Assembly (NCBI GenBank): GCA_947593975.1
Contig: CANQDW010000016.1
Location: 1-35,923 of the forward strand
Length of the DNA: 35,923 nt
Origin: an uncultured Lachnospiraceae bacterium
Lineage (GTDB): Bacteria; Bacillota; Clostridia; Lachnospirales; Lachnospiraceae
Direction: 5' to 3'
Positions 7,892 through 15,070 of the stretch are shown one piece after another. The first letter of the stretch is position 1; each line of letters opens with the position of its first letter. The notes beneath the pieces were generated by a model. It was not told the origin of the DNA and searched no databases. It saw only the letters and a list, made by a program, of their open reading frames with translations. The translations under genes were made by a program, and so were the position numbers.

Positions 7892-9015
7892 TCTCTCGTG
7901 ATTTCATCTGCTTTGCCGTTTATAAGCATTTGATGTGCATTTACCCATGTACTTATCCTACTGTAAGAGAATGTCATATCATACGCAGGCGACAAACTCC
8001 ATACACCTTTTTTATCCATCAGGAAGGTCACATTTTTGGTATGGTCGTCATAATTTTTGGCATATTCGTTGAAAAGCATTCTTTTGTACATCTGCACGAA
8101 ATCAACATAAGGGAGCTGCAGCTGCCTCATGACGCTGAATGCGTCTTCATAAGAATACATTCTCGGAGAATTAAAATCCATGTGCGCTATTGCACATAAA
8201 CTCTGCATATGAAGTTTTTCGCCGCGGGCGCCTTTGCGATCAAACCTTTTTGTCATAAAATGCGCTCTGCCATTTTCTTTCAATAACCGGCACTCACTCA
8301 TTTTGATTCCTGCCTCTTTAGCCATGAGGTAATAAGCATATTCGATTCTGGTATATTCTTTATTATCCGGCTCTTCATCTTTGTCTTTATTATTTGCGAT
8401 ACCGTCAAATTTTAACAGCCAGTATTCAAAACCTTCACCGGCATTTATTTGTCCTGAACGCACAACATTTGTTTCCGGGTTTAATGCGATCAGTGTTTTT
8501 GCTCTTGCACCGCCAACAGAAGAGCTTCCCTGCATTAACTGCGCCAGCATGTTGTAATCATACTTTATATTCAGATTTTCTCTTTCAGACAGAATATCCG
8601 CAGCAAGCTTTGTAAGTGCGTCAATATCAACCTCTTCATTAATATCTGTAATATCCGCTGCGGGTTCATATTCCAACGCGCCCATACCTCTTTGACCTGT
8701 ATAACACAATTTCTCAAGTGCGGTTAAGCTGTCTTCTGTCCTGCCTTGACTCTCTAAATAACGCTTAATTACAATATTACCAAATTTATCAGGAAGCGAG
8801 TCTGCAATCATTCCGGGCAGACCGTTAAATGTTTCCTCCGGCAAAGCCGGAAAAGAGTATGTTAAATCAGACAAAGGCATTTTAATTGGAGAAACTTCTA
8901 TGCCGCTTGGGATAAAATTCTCATCATACTGAAATCCTATCAATCCATTATCCTGTCTGTGAAGATAACCAATTGCTGAACCCCACATTTTAACTTTAAC
9001 TGTTCTTACATCCAT
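7723..9015 (-). CDS. hipA: HipA-family serine/threonine kinase toxin
   Basis: A 430-residue HipA-type protein kinase. In characterised relatives the toxin phosphorylates a cytoplasmic target such as glutamyl-tRNA synthetase, halts translation and promotes persistence. Seen here are the N-terminal couple domain (about 1-120, with GLPGMIADSLPDKFGN), a glycine-rich nucleotide loop SSSVGGARAK (164-173), the lysine segment YWLLKFDG, the catalytic loop NYDDHTKN (321-328, D324 and N328) and the metal-binding SPAYDMT with D346. The start has AAAGG eight bases upstream. It lies 12 bases after hipB, its presumed antitoxin, and the pair probably shares an autoregulated promoter. The last ~55 codons are duplicated at 10845-11030. 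No terminator is seen between hipA and the rib promoter. Confidence 0.92.
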   Translation of the reverse strand: MDVRTVKVKMWGSAIGYLHRQDNGLIGFQYDENFIPSGIEVSPIKMPLSDLTYSFPALPEETFNGLPGMIADSLPDKFGNIVIKRYLESQGRTEDSLTALEKLCYTGQRGMGALEYEPAADITDINEEVDIDALTKLAADILSERENLNIKYDYNMLAQLMQGSSSVGGARAKTLIALNPETNVVRSGQINAGEGFEYWLLKFDGIANNKDKDEEPDNKEYTRIEYAYYLMAKEAGIKMSECRLLKENGRAHFMTKRFDRKGARGEKLHMQSLCAIAHMDFNSPRMYSYEDAFSVMRQLQLPYVDFVQMYKRMLFNEYAKNYDDHTKNVTFLMDKKGVWSLSPAYDMTFSYSRISTWVNAHQMLINGKADEITRDDFIKVAEKAGIKKTEAEKCINQVRDAVSKWTGCAEKAGLSLKNAEKIQKFFNLEL

Positions 9016-9027
9016 AATCTATACCTT

Positions 9028-9369
9028 TCATTTATCCTCTCCCCATACCCAGCTTGATTTTAAATCAGTATCGCTTGATCTGGCCCGCTGTCTTGGAACT
9101 TTTTGCTCAAAGAGCGCCTTGAAATCCGGCTGTATTTCAGGAATTAGCATATCTATATTTTGTATTAGCCTCAATCCATTTAATATTTTTATATAATTTG
9201 AAAATTTTGAATCTACACCATTTTCAATACGAACCACAGTACTTGCAGAAATTCCGCATTTGTCTGCAAGATTGGACTGCGTAACATTTAATGATATGCG
9301 ATATTGCTTAATTCGAGTGCCAAGCTCTTTCAAAATAGCCTGCTCATTTTCATTTCCGGTTATTTTCAT
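9028..9369 (-). CDS. hipB: HipB-like antitoxin, XRE-family helix-turn-helix
   Basis: A 113-residue DNA-binding protein. A Cro/C1-type helix-turn-helix spans about residues 12-65 (ELGTRIKQYRISLNVTQSN, then LADKCGISASTVVRIENG). The C-terminal ~40 residues are charged, as in HipB tails that contact HipA. The ATG at 9369 has AGGTG five bases upstream. It lies directly upstream of hipA, so an antitoxin that neutralises HipA and represses the operon is the natural reading. A 32-base palindrome over its own promoter is a likely binding site. Confidence 0.9.
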   Translation of the reverse strand: MKITGNENEQAILKELGTRIKQYRISLNVTQSNLADKCGISASTVVRIENGVDSKFSNYIKILNGLRLIQNIDMLIPEIQPDFKALFEQKVPRQRARSSDTDLKSSWVWGEDK

Positions 9370-9409
9370 ATGATCACCTGATTTATTAACTTATCAAATT
9401 TGCACAATT

Positions 9410-9455
9410 ATAATAGCATAAAGCACTTAATTTGTCAAATATGACAAGTTAAGTG
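9410..9455 (-). promoter_or_regulatory. hipBA promoter with palindromic operator
   Basis: On the minus strand TTGACA (9438-9433) and TATTAT (9415-9410) are 17 bases apart. An inverted repeat covers the -35 box: CACTTAATTTGTCA (9424-9437) pairs with TGACAAGTTAAGTG (9442-9455), one mismatch in 14. A related half-site (TTTGATAAGTTAA on the minus strand, near 9387-9400) lies between the -10 box and the hipB start. The layout suits autorepression by HipB/HipAB. Confidence 0.75.
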
Positions 9456-9523
9456 CCAAATAACGGAAACAGATGCAATCCAATAATTTCAATCCCTTCT
9501 TTCATCAATCCAATCATTATACG

Positions 9524-9772
9524 TCACGCAATTTTAATAAAATCGTACAAAGCATCTACTCCTCTGCTTTCTTCAATTTCACAACATTCAAAAAGATAAT
9601 CATTCGGCTCAAGATACATTCCTGAATCCGTGTCCACAAGAATCTTATATAATTCCATTCCCATAAAATGGGCATATGCAACATCATCTGACCAATTATT
9701 TCTATTCATCAAAAACTTTGTAACATCAACCACACACATTCCCTTTGCAGTTTCTATCTTACTTTCGCTCAT
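9524..9772 (-). CDS. Small acidic protein of the DUF3990 cassette
   Basis: An 82-residue acidic protein of unknown function. It has no signal or membrane segment. Noteworthy stretches are VVDVTKFLMNRNNWSDDVAY, GMELYKILVDTDSGMYLEP and a C-terminal helix ending YDFIKIA. It recalls the short DUF3791-like proteins often found beside DUF3990 genes, but I cannot confirm the family. It begins six bases after the DUF3990-like gene on the same strand and is presumably co-transcribed. Size, acidity and position would fit an antitoxin or a partner of the ADP-ribosyltransferase-like protein; that role is inference. Confidence 0.6.
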   Translation of the reverse strand: MSESKIETAKGMCVVDVTKFLMNRNNWSDDVAYAHFMGMELYKILVDTDSGMYLEPNDYLFECCEIEESRGVDALYDFIKIA

Positions 9773-9778
9773 ACTTTA

Positions 9779-10336
9779 TCATCTCCATTCAATCGGAACA
9801 ATGCTGACAATCAAACGTTCGGCTACTTCCTGACTTCCAATAAAATATTGAACTCCAAGATTTTCTGTTTCTAAATTATTTAGCAGGATTTGCTTAGCTT
9901 CTGGAGTACCAACCTTTCCATATAAGCCATCCCAATATGCCCTTAAACATAACATCGTATCATCATCTGCCGTCGGACCAATAACAACATCATATTCATG
10001 AGGTATTCCCCCTCTCTCCCTGCACATCAGAATAAAATCCAGCCATTCCTCATCTGCCTGCTCAAACACCTTAATATCCAGTTTTTTAGCATACTCCATA
10101 TCCAATGTAATCTGATACAAATACTCGTTTACATCTTCCGCATTTTTATTTCTGCTTCTTCTAACAGCTTCTTTTTTCTTTTTGTGCATCATGCCTACGG
10201 CCTGATTTTTAGATACCGCTATATAAAATCCTTTGCCAAAATCTTTTTTATCCCTTCCTCTTGTCACATCAACTTTGACAATTTCTGAAACAGTTCCATG
10301 ATACAATACTTCTCTAAATTGCTGATACATATTCAT
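9779..10336 (-). CDS. DUF3990-like protein, putative ADP-ribosyltransferase-type toxin
   Basis: A 185-residue protein with the hallmarks of DUF3990: LYHGTVSEI (11-19), DFGKGFYIA (32-40), a hydrophobic EEWLDFILMCR (97-106) and DVVIGPTADDDT (116-127). The HGT plus GFY pattern resembles H-Y-type ADP-ribosyltransferase folds, to which I believe DUF3990 is related; H13 and Y38 would be the NAD-contacting residues. The start ATG has GAGGAG four bases upstream and overlaps the preceding small gene by 23 bases, suggesting coupled translation, and another small gene follows after six bases. A toxin role in a three-gene cassette fits but is not proven. Confidence 0.75.
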   Translation of the reverse strand: MNMYQQFREVLYHGTVSEIVKVDVTRGRDKKDFGKGFYIAVSKNQAVGMMHKKKKEAVRRSRNKNAEDVNEYLYQITLDMEYAKKLDIKVFEQADEEWLDFILMCRERGGIPHEYDVVIGPTADDDTMLCLRAYWDGLYGKVGTPEAKQILLNNLETENLGVQYFIGSQEVAERLIVSIVPIEWR

Positions 10337-10526
10337 CGATCTCCTCTACCATTTCAGAATCCGACATATTATCAAATATATCCGGACATTCTGCAATATA
10401 ATTTAAGATTGCATATTTACGATTCAACTCCAGAAATTGTTCGGAAGATAACTTATGAAACTTCTTATAATTCTCTGATACCAGATACATCAAAAATATT
10501 CGATTGTTTAGTCTTTTATCTGACAT
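10314..10526 (-). CDS. DUF3791-like small protein, putative antitoxin
   Basis: A 70-residue helical, acidic protein and the first gene of the DUF3990 cassette. It reads NRIFLMYLVSENYKKFHKLS, then LNRKYAILNYIAECPDIFD, then an acidic tail. This matches my memory of DUF3791 proteins (a helix, then a tyrosine-rich YAI.NYI segment), which commonly precede DUF3990 genes. I took the ATG at 10526; an in-frame TTG six bases upstream is closer to the GGAGGAGG and could also be used. Its 3' end overlaps the DUF3990-like gene by 23 bases. An antitoxin role is inferred only from order and size. Confidence 0.65.
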   Translation of the reverse strand: MSDKRLNNRIFLMYLVSENYKKFHKLSSEQFLELNRKYAILNYIAECPDIFDNMSDSEMVEEIDEYVSAI

Positions 10527-10569
10527 ATTCAATTTTCCTCCTCCCGAATATTGTTCAATTGCATATTTA

Positions 10570-10578
10570 ATTATAACA
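10570..10578 (-). promoter_or_regulatory. Extended -10 promoter of the DUF3990 cassette
   Basis: The minus strand carries TGTTATAAT (10578-10570), an extended -10 element about 44 bases before the first ATG. The upstream -35 region (GTGTAA) is poor, as is usual for extended -10 promoters. Confidence 0.55.
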
Positions 10579-10645
10579 GAATCTCTAATAAATTACACTA
10601 TTATAATGCTGCGATATTTTATTTTCTTTGCTTTCCCGGCTGTCC

Positions 10646-10694
10646 ATAACAAAATAAGTCCATATATTGATTTTCTGTCAGTACATGGACTTAT
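10646..10694 (-). terminator. Candidate terminator hairpin
   Basis: ATAAGTCCATATA (10654-10666) and TACATGGACTTAT (10682-10694) pair with one wobble or mismatch around a 15-base loop. On the minus strand the stem is followed by TTTTGTT. It could end transcripts coming from relBE and the hipA fragment. The rest of 10540-10806 is AT-rich DNA in which I see no gene. Confidence 0.5.
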
Positions 10695-10806
10695 CTAAAC
10701 GTTTAAAATATAGTAATACTAAGGTTCTATAATCTGAACAAAATTTTTTGTGTACTAAGCGGTGTACTATAAAGTTATTATTACAACATACACTCTTGAT
10801 TTTTCA

Positions 10807-11013
10807 GGCTTTATACAAGGGGTTTTTTGAAAAATTCGTAAAATTCACAGTTCTAAATTAAAGAATTTTTGAATTCTTTCCGCATTTTTCAAAGAAAGAC
10901 CTGCCTTTTCTGCACAGCCGGTCCATTTTGAAACAGCATCCCTAACTTGATTGATACATTTTTCTGCTTCAGTTTTTTTAATTCCGGCTTTTTCGGCTAC
11001 CTTGATAAAATCA
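10807..11013. repeat. 207-bp direct repeat, copy B (hipA 3' end)
   Basis: Second copy of 7685-7891, in the same orientation and about 98% alike by eye. Together the copies bracket hipA, hipB and the DUF3990 cassette. They look like the footprint of a duplication or of recombination between two hip-like loci. Confidence 0.93.
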
Positions 11014-11030
11014 AACGCCTCATCATACAA
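10845..11030 (-). pseudogene. hipA C-terminal fragment
   Basis: A reading frame whose last 55 codons (from DFIKVAEKAG to FFNLEL) copy the end of hipA at 7723, with a single substitution (NAE-K to NAE-R). It lacks the couple domain and all kinase motifs, so it cannot be a working HipA. The frame is open from 11051 and reads IEQVEDLLYDEAF before the hipA part; that short stretch looks like the tail of another, unidentified protein. No ribosome-binding site precedes the TTG at 11030. Confidence 0.85.
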
Positions 11031-11046
11031 AAGGTCTTCTACCTGT

Positions 11047-11367
11047 TCAATTTATCCTATTTTTTAATCGTTGTTCAATATCTGATGGCGTATATAACAC
11101 ATTGGTCACCTCAACCTGATTGCCTATTATTCTAAAGAAAATCGTATAATTATCAATAAATTTTCTTCTAAGTCCCATAGAATGTTCAGGTTCAAAATCA
11201 ACTGTTTTAAAACCTGTCGGGAATGTATCAAGCTGCATTATCGAATCTGCAATCCTATTATATTGCCCTATAGCATATTCCGGAGACAATAATTCTAATG
11301 AAATATAATTATATATATCCTCCATATCCTGTCCGTCGTCTTTTGTAATTACAACATTATATTCCAT
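11047..11367 (-). CDS. relE: RelE/ParE-family toxin
   Basis: A 106-residue RelE/ParE superfamily toxin; relatives are mRNA-cleaving ribosome-dependent nucleases or gyrase poisons. The start MEYNVVIT at 11367 is one base after the relB stop codon. Seen are an N-terminal beta strand, the helical DMEDIYNYISLELLSPEYA, the FPTGFKTVDF segment, then GLRRKFIDNYTIFFRI, the pattern in which the fold keeps its basic and tyrosine residues. The C-terminal VTNVLYTPSDIEQRLKN is also typical. RelE and ParE cannot be told apart by eye; the pairing with a RelB/DinJ-like antitoxin favours an mRNA interferase. The stop codon abuts the hipA fragment. Confidence 0.85.
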   Translation of the reverse strand: MEYNVVITKDDGQDMEDIYNYISLELLSPEYAIGQYNRIADSIMQLDTFPTGFKTVDFEPEHSMGLRRKFIDNYTIFFRIIGNQVEVTNVLYTPSDIEQRLKNRIN

Positions 11368-11368
11368 A

Positions 11369-11671
11369 TTAATGATTCTCCCTGAATTTTTCAAATACTT
11401 CTGCTGCATTTGTCACATTACCTGCTTCTGCATCTGCATAACCTTTTTGTAATTTTGCATGAATTTCTTCATCTGTCATCATTGCAGTATTTATTGATGC
11501 CGGAGCTTTTGGTAAAGTTACCGCAAATGGAATTCCTCCGGTAAGAGAAATCTGATTCAAATACATGTTAATCGCTGCAGACATTGAAATACCTAATTTT
11601 GACAACACAGACTCCGCACTTTGTTTTACTATCGGATTAACTCTCAAATTTAAAGTTGTTGTTTTTTCCAT
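11369..11671 (-). CDS. relB: RelB/DinJ-family antitoxin
   Basis: A 100-residue antitoxin. The N-terminal ribbon-helix-helix has TTTLNLRVNPIVKQSAESVL, then LGISMSAAINMYLNQI and the proline-containing GGIPFAVTLP, exactly as in RelB/DinJ. The C-terminal part (EIHAKLQKGYADAEAG) would wrap the toxin. The start at 11671 has GGAGG eight bases upstream; the longer upstream frame crosses the promoter and is unlikely. It precedes the toxin by one base. It is expected to repress its own promoter. Confidence 0.9.
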   Translation of the reverse strand: MEKTTTLNLRVNPIVKQSAESVLSKLGISMSAAINMYLNQISLTGGIPFAVTLPKAPASINTAMMTDEEIHAKLQKGYADAEAGNVTNAAEVFEKFRENH

Positions 11672-11696
11672 GTCCAATACCTCCCTATTTAGTCTT

Positions 11697-11725
11697 ATTG
11701 TAACGTAAACGTAATTACATTTCAA
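11697..11725 (-). promoter_or_regulatory. relBE promoter
   Basis: On the minus strand TTGAAA (11725-11720) and TACAAT (11702-11697) are 17 bases apart, about 25 bases before relB. The spacer holds the tandem TTACGTTTACGT, a possible RelB operator. Confidence 0.75.
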
Positions 11726-11888
11726 TATATAAATTATACAAAAAACAGCCATTTTACTTCCTTTGCCGTTAAGGGTTTTTTGAAATTTTTTACTAAATCA
11801 TCTAAAAGGAAACCACAAAACATTTTTATGTTATAATCTGTTCAGCAACTTAAATAAAACATCTGCGCCCTACAAAACAGTAAAAGAC

Positions 11889-12074
11889 ATGGAGGAACAT
11901 ATATGCGACAACCAGAAATGGTTTGCGCTTATTATGGATATACCGAAAAGCAAACTGCAAAAACGTTATGACCCTGATAAGTTTACGTTTGATGTCCTTG
12001 GAAAAGAGTATGGGATATTTGCTGTAAGAGGGCCGAGGGGAATCCCGGAAAGCCTGAGTGAGGCGCTTAAATAA
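11889..12074 (+). pseudogene. MmcQ/YjbR-like gene remnant
   Basis: A 61-codon frame with DNQKWFALIMDIPKSKL, the centre of MmcQ/YjbR family proteins (about 115 residues). The N-terminal ~45 residues and the C-terminal half are absent, and after KSKL the sequence turns into unrelated residues ending GPRGIPESLSEALK. There is a weak purine-rich site before the ATG. I read it as a decayed or internally deleted gene; a short functional protein cannot be ruled out. Between relB and this frame (11726-11888) I see only a possible TATAAT near 11835 and no other gene. Confidence 0.5.
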
Positions 12075-12173
12075 TTGCTAGTGCATAAACAGGCAAAATA
12101 GTGTATAATATGCTCGTATGCGCTTTAGGTAACTGCGCAATCAAATATACTTTTTTTCTAAGGAGATGAATTT

Positions 12174-13481
12174 ATGTGGATTGACAATAGTGTGTTTTAC
12201 CAGATATATCCTCTTGGTTTCTGCGGCGCACCTTTTGAAAACGACGGGGTGCCTGCGCACCGTATAAATAAAATCGAGAGCTGGATTCCGCACATTAAGG
12301 AAATCGGAGCGGACGCAATATATTTTTCGCCTTTATTTGAATCCGATACACATGGCTACAATACGCGCGATTACAAAAAAATAGACGTAAGGCTCGGAAC
12401 CAACGAAGACTTTAAAAATCTGTGTAAAAAACTTTCCGACAACGGAATACGTATAGTACTCGACGGAGTATTTAACCATGTAGGACGCGGATTTTTTGCA
12501 TTTCAGGATGTCCTTAAGAACAGACATGAATCACGTTACAAAGATTGGTTTTATATTGATTTCAACGGAAATTCCAACTACAATGACGGTCTGTGGTATG
12601 AAGGCTGGGAGGGCAATTATGACCTTGTAAAACTTAATCTCAGAAATGAAGAAGTGATCAGCCATATATTTGATGCTGTCCGTTATTGGACGGAGGAATT
12701 TGGGATAGACGGTCTTAGGCTTGACGTTGCATACTGTCTGGATATGGACTTCCTTAGAAGGCTCAGAAGTTTCTGCGATTCATTAAAGCCTGATTTTGCG
12801 CTTATAGGCGAACTTCTGCACGGCGATTATAACAGATTCGTAAATAATGAAATGCTCCACAGCTGTACCAATTACGAGTGTTATAAAGGATTATTTTCAA
12901 GTTTTAATTCAATGAACATGTTTGAAATAGTCCACTCGCTTCTCAGACAGTTTGGTCCGGAAAACTGGACTCTTTATAAAGGCAAGCATCTCTTGTGCTT
13001 TGTGGATAACCACGATGTATCGCGTATCGCAAGCGACCTTACTAACGAAAACCATCTTAAGCCAATTTACGGAATGTTGTTTGGCATGCCGGGAATACCA
13101 TGTATATACTACGGAAGCGAATGGGGCGCAAAGGCGCATAAAAGCGAAGGCGACCCTGCTCTCAGGGCATGTTTCGATGCGCCGGTAACTAATGAACTTA
13201 CCGAATACATATCTGCCCTTGCTGCTGCGCATAAAAACAGCGACGCATTATGCAACGGCGCTTTTTATTCAAAAGTACTTCAGAATAAACACTGCGTATT
13301 TGAAAGAAACAGCGGCTCCGACAGAGTCTATGTCGCGGTAAATGCCGACTGTGAAGACGTGACCGTATACTTTGACGCCGGCTGTGATAAATTAGAAGAC
13401 CTTATTACCGGAGAGTTACATGAATTTCACGGAAATATCACTATCCCGGCTTATGGGGTAATGTACCTTAGTGCAGTGTAA
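12174..13481 (+). CDS. Alpha-amylase family (GH13) glycosidase
   Basis: A 435-residue GH13 enzyme acting on alpha-glucans or maltodextrins. There is no signal peptide, so it probably works in the cytoplasm on imported or stored oligosaccharides. The (beta/alpha)8 barrel motifs are clear: DGVFNHVG (97-104), GLRLDVAY with nucleophile D184, LIGELLHGDY with acid/base E213, and FVDNHDVSR with D281. The usual GH13 C-terminal beta domain is short. It lacks the extra N-terminal domain of neopullulanases, so exact specificity is open. A TATAAT at 12104 lies upstream, and AGGAG precedes the ATG by about eight bases. It is one of the few plus-strand genes here and ends in its own terminator. Confidence 0.9.
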   Translation: MWIDNSVFYQIYPLGFCGAPFENDGVPAHRINKIESWIPHIKEIGADAIYFSPLFESDTHGYNTRDYKKIDVRLGTNEDFKNLCKKLSDNGIRIVLDGVFNHVGRGFFAFQDVLKNRHESRYKDWFYIDFNGNSNYNDGLWYEGWEGNYDLVKLNLRNEEVISHIFDAVRYWTEEFGIDGLRLDVAYCLDMDFLRRLRSFCDSLKPDFALIGELLHGDYNRFVNNEMLHSCTNYECYKGLFSSFNSMNMFEIVHSLLRQFGPENWTLYKGKHLLCFVDNHDVSRIASDLTNENHLKPIYGMLFGMPGIPCIYYGSEWGAKAHKSEGDPALRACFDAPVTNELTEYISALAAAHKNSDALCNGAFYSKVLQNKHCVFERNSGSDRVYVAVNADCEDVTVYFDAGCDKLEDLITGELHEFHGNITIPAYGVMYLSAV

Positions 13482-13497
13482 AACCACTGCCTTTTTG
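13473..13497 (+). terminator. Terminator of the amylase gene
   Basis: GCAGTG and CACTGC pair around TAAAAC, followed by CTTTTTGG. The stem overlaps the amylase stop codon. Read on the other strand it could also mark the end of the leftward MATE transcript. Confidence 0.65.
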
Positions 13498-13504
13498 GTA
13501 CTTT

Positions 13505-14866
13505 TTAATCGTCTGTATCTTCCATATGCTTAAAATACTTTTTCATTGTAAATATAAAGAGTATCGCTGAGAGCGTTACTGCAAAATAATCAGTAACCGG
13601 CTGTACCCTTGCAAGCATATATGGTGAATTAAATAATTTATTGAACAGAAACAGCAGCGGCAGAAATACCAGTCCCTGCCTGCTTATCGAAAGGATAAGC
13701 GAAGGGAGCGCCGCTCCTGTAGACTGTATGGCATTGATAAGCACAAAAAGTATTCCAAGTATAGGTCCTGAATATATGTATATTCTTGAAAAAGCAAATC
13801 CATATGAAAACGCATCCTGATTATCAAGGAAAGCCCTTACAAGCGGCGCCGCTCCCATATAACAGAGTACAGTCATAACCATACTCATACAGAATGCAAG
13901 AATCAGTGAAAATTTCAGTATTGCCATATATCTCTTTTTATTCCCCGCGCCATAGCAGTAACCAAGAAGAGGCTGTATACCCGTTCCAAGTCCTATAAGG
14001 AGCATTACCACTATCATATTTACTTTCATCGCAACCCCAAGACCTGCAACCGCCATATCGTCAAAGCGGCTCATGAGATTATTGATTATTATGTTTGACG
14101 TACTCATAAGCACGCTGTTAAGCGACGCCGGAATACCTATTGCAAATACTCCGGTTACAATCCTCTTATTAACCTTATAATCCGACGGTTTAATGGAAAG
14201 CATTGTCTTTTTGGAAAGCAGATGGCTTATGTATACAATAGCGGATACTATATTTCCTATTACGGTAGCTATCGCCGCGCCTGCCACATTCCAGCCGAAT
14301 ACAAGAATCATGATCGGATCAAGTATTATGTTTGCAACGTTTCCCAGCACCATTCCAAGCATTGCCTTATTCGCATTGCCGTCAGCACGTATTATATTAC
14401 TGAAACTGTTGCTTACTATAAGGAACGGTATGCCTGTGGCAACTATTCCAAGATACTGCTTTGTATACCCTATGGTCTCATTGCTCGCTCCGACTGTCCT
14501 GCATATAGGCTCGTTAAAAATAATAAGCATGACCATTGCTATTATTCCCACTACAAGCCCTGTCCAGAAACAAAATGCCGATGTATATTTGGCGTGCCTA
14601 TTCTTACCTTCGCCAAGCATCCTTGATATAAGTGAAGTTCCGCCGATACCGAATAACATTCCTATCGCCATGAATATAAGAAATACCGGCGTTGCCAGTG
14701 ATACTGCCGCAACCATGTAAGCATTCTTGGTCTGCCCTATAAAAAATGTATCTGCAAGATTATATACAAGAACCATTATCATACTAATGATAGACGGTAT
14801 TATATTGCTTAATACAGCTTTTGGAACGGGAGCATCCCTGAATATATCTGTTGTGTTCTTCTGCAT
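13505..14866 (-). CDS. MATE-family efflux transporter
   Basis: A 453-residue membrane protein of the MATE family, which exports drugs or metabolites in exchange for Na+ or H+. Twelve hydrophobic helices are apparent. The opening NIIPSIISMIMVLVYNLADT with FFIGQT, and LFGIGGTSLISRMLGEG shortly after, are typical. The second half begins near GIPASLNSVLMSTSNIIINN, and GIQPLLGYCYGAGNKKR is the matching loop. I chose the ATG at 14866 because GGAGA lies six bases upstream; the 15 codons above it read through the leader. It has its own promoter at 14912-14940. The substrate cannot be predicted. Confidence 0.93.
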   Translation of the reverse strand: MQKNTTDIFRDAPVPKAVLSNIIPSIISMIMVLVYNLADTFFIGQTKNAYMVAAVSLATPVFLIFMAIGMLFGIGGTSLISRMLGEGKNRHAKYTSAFCFWTGLVVGIIAMVMLIIFNEPICRTVGASNETIGYTKQYLGIVATGIPFLIVSNSFSNIIRADGNANKAMLGMVLGNVANIILDPIMILVFGWNVAGAAIATVIGNIVSAIVYISHLLSKKTMLSIKPSDYKVNKRIVTGVFAIGIPASLNSVLMSTSNIIINNLMSRFDDMAVAGLGVAMKVNMIVVMLLIGLGTGIQPLLGYCYGAGNKKRYMAILKFSLILAFCMSMVMTVLCYMGAAPLVRAFLDNQDAFSYGFAFSRIYIYSGPILGILFVLINAIQSTGAALPSLILSISRQGLVFLPLLFLFNKLFNSPYMLARVQPVTDYFAVTLSAILFIFTMKKYFKHMEDTDD

Positions 14867-14911
14867 GTAAATTCTCCTCTCTGCTATATATCTTGACAGC
14901 GTATGAAGCAT

Positions 14912-14940
14912 ATTCTACTATATTTAAAAATAAAAGACAA
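14912..14940 (-). promoter_or_regulatory. Promoter of the MATE gene
   Basis: On the minus strand TTGTCT (14940-14935) and TAGAAT (14917-14912) are 17 bases apart, about 45 bases before the start codon. Confidence 0.65.
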
Positions 14941-14979
14941 GAGTAAATTGGGGATATATTTCAAGCTGCCTTGTCAAAT

Positions 14980-15037
14980 AATAACAAAACCGGCCCAAAA
15001 CATCGTCCCATCTATGCTGACAACATTTTAAGCCGGT
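14980..15037 (-). terminator. Terminator of mscL
   Basis: On the minus strand ACCGGCTTAAAA and TTTTGGGCCGGT form a 12-bp stem with two G-T pairs around a 25-base loop, followed by TTTTGTTATT. It lies 34 bases after the mscL stop. Confidence 0.7.
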
Positions 15038-15070
15038 ATATGAATCCGTTTATCTTATTATCAAACCATT

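Noticed and set aside
12125-12150. Possible third end of the palindromic element (CTGCGCAATCAAATATAC)
   Set aside because: It matches only the terminal ~15 bases of the element at 7283-7424. No partner arm or core is present, so chance is likely.
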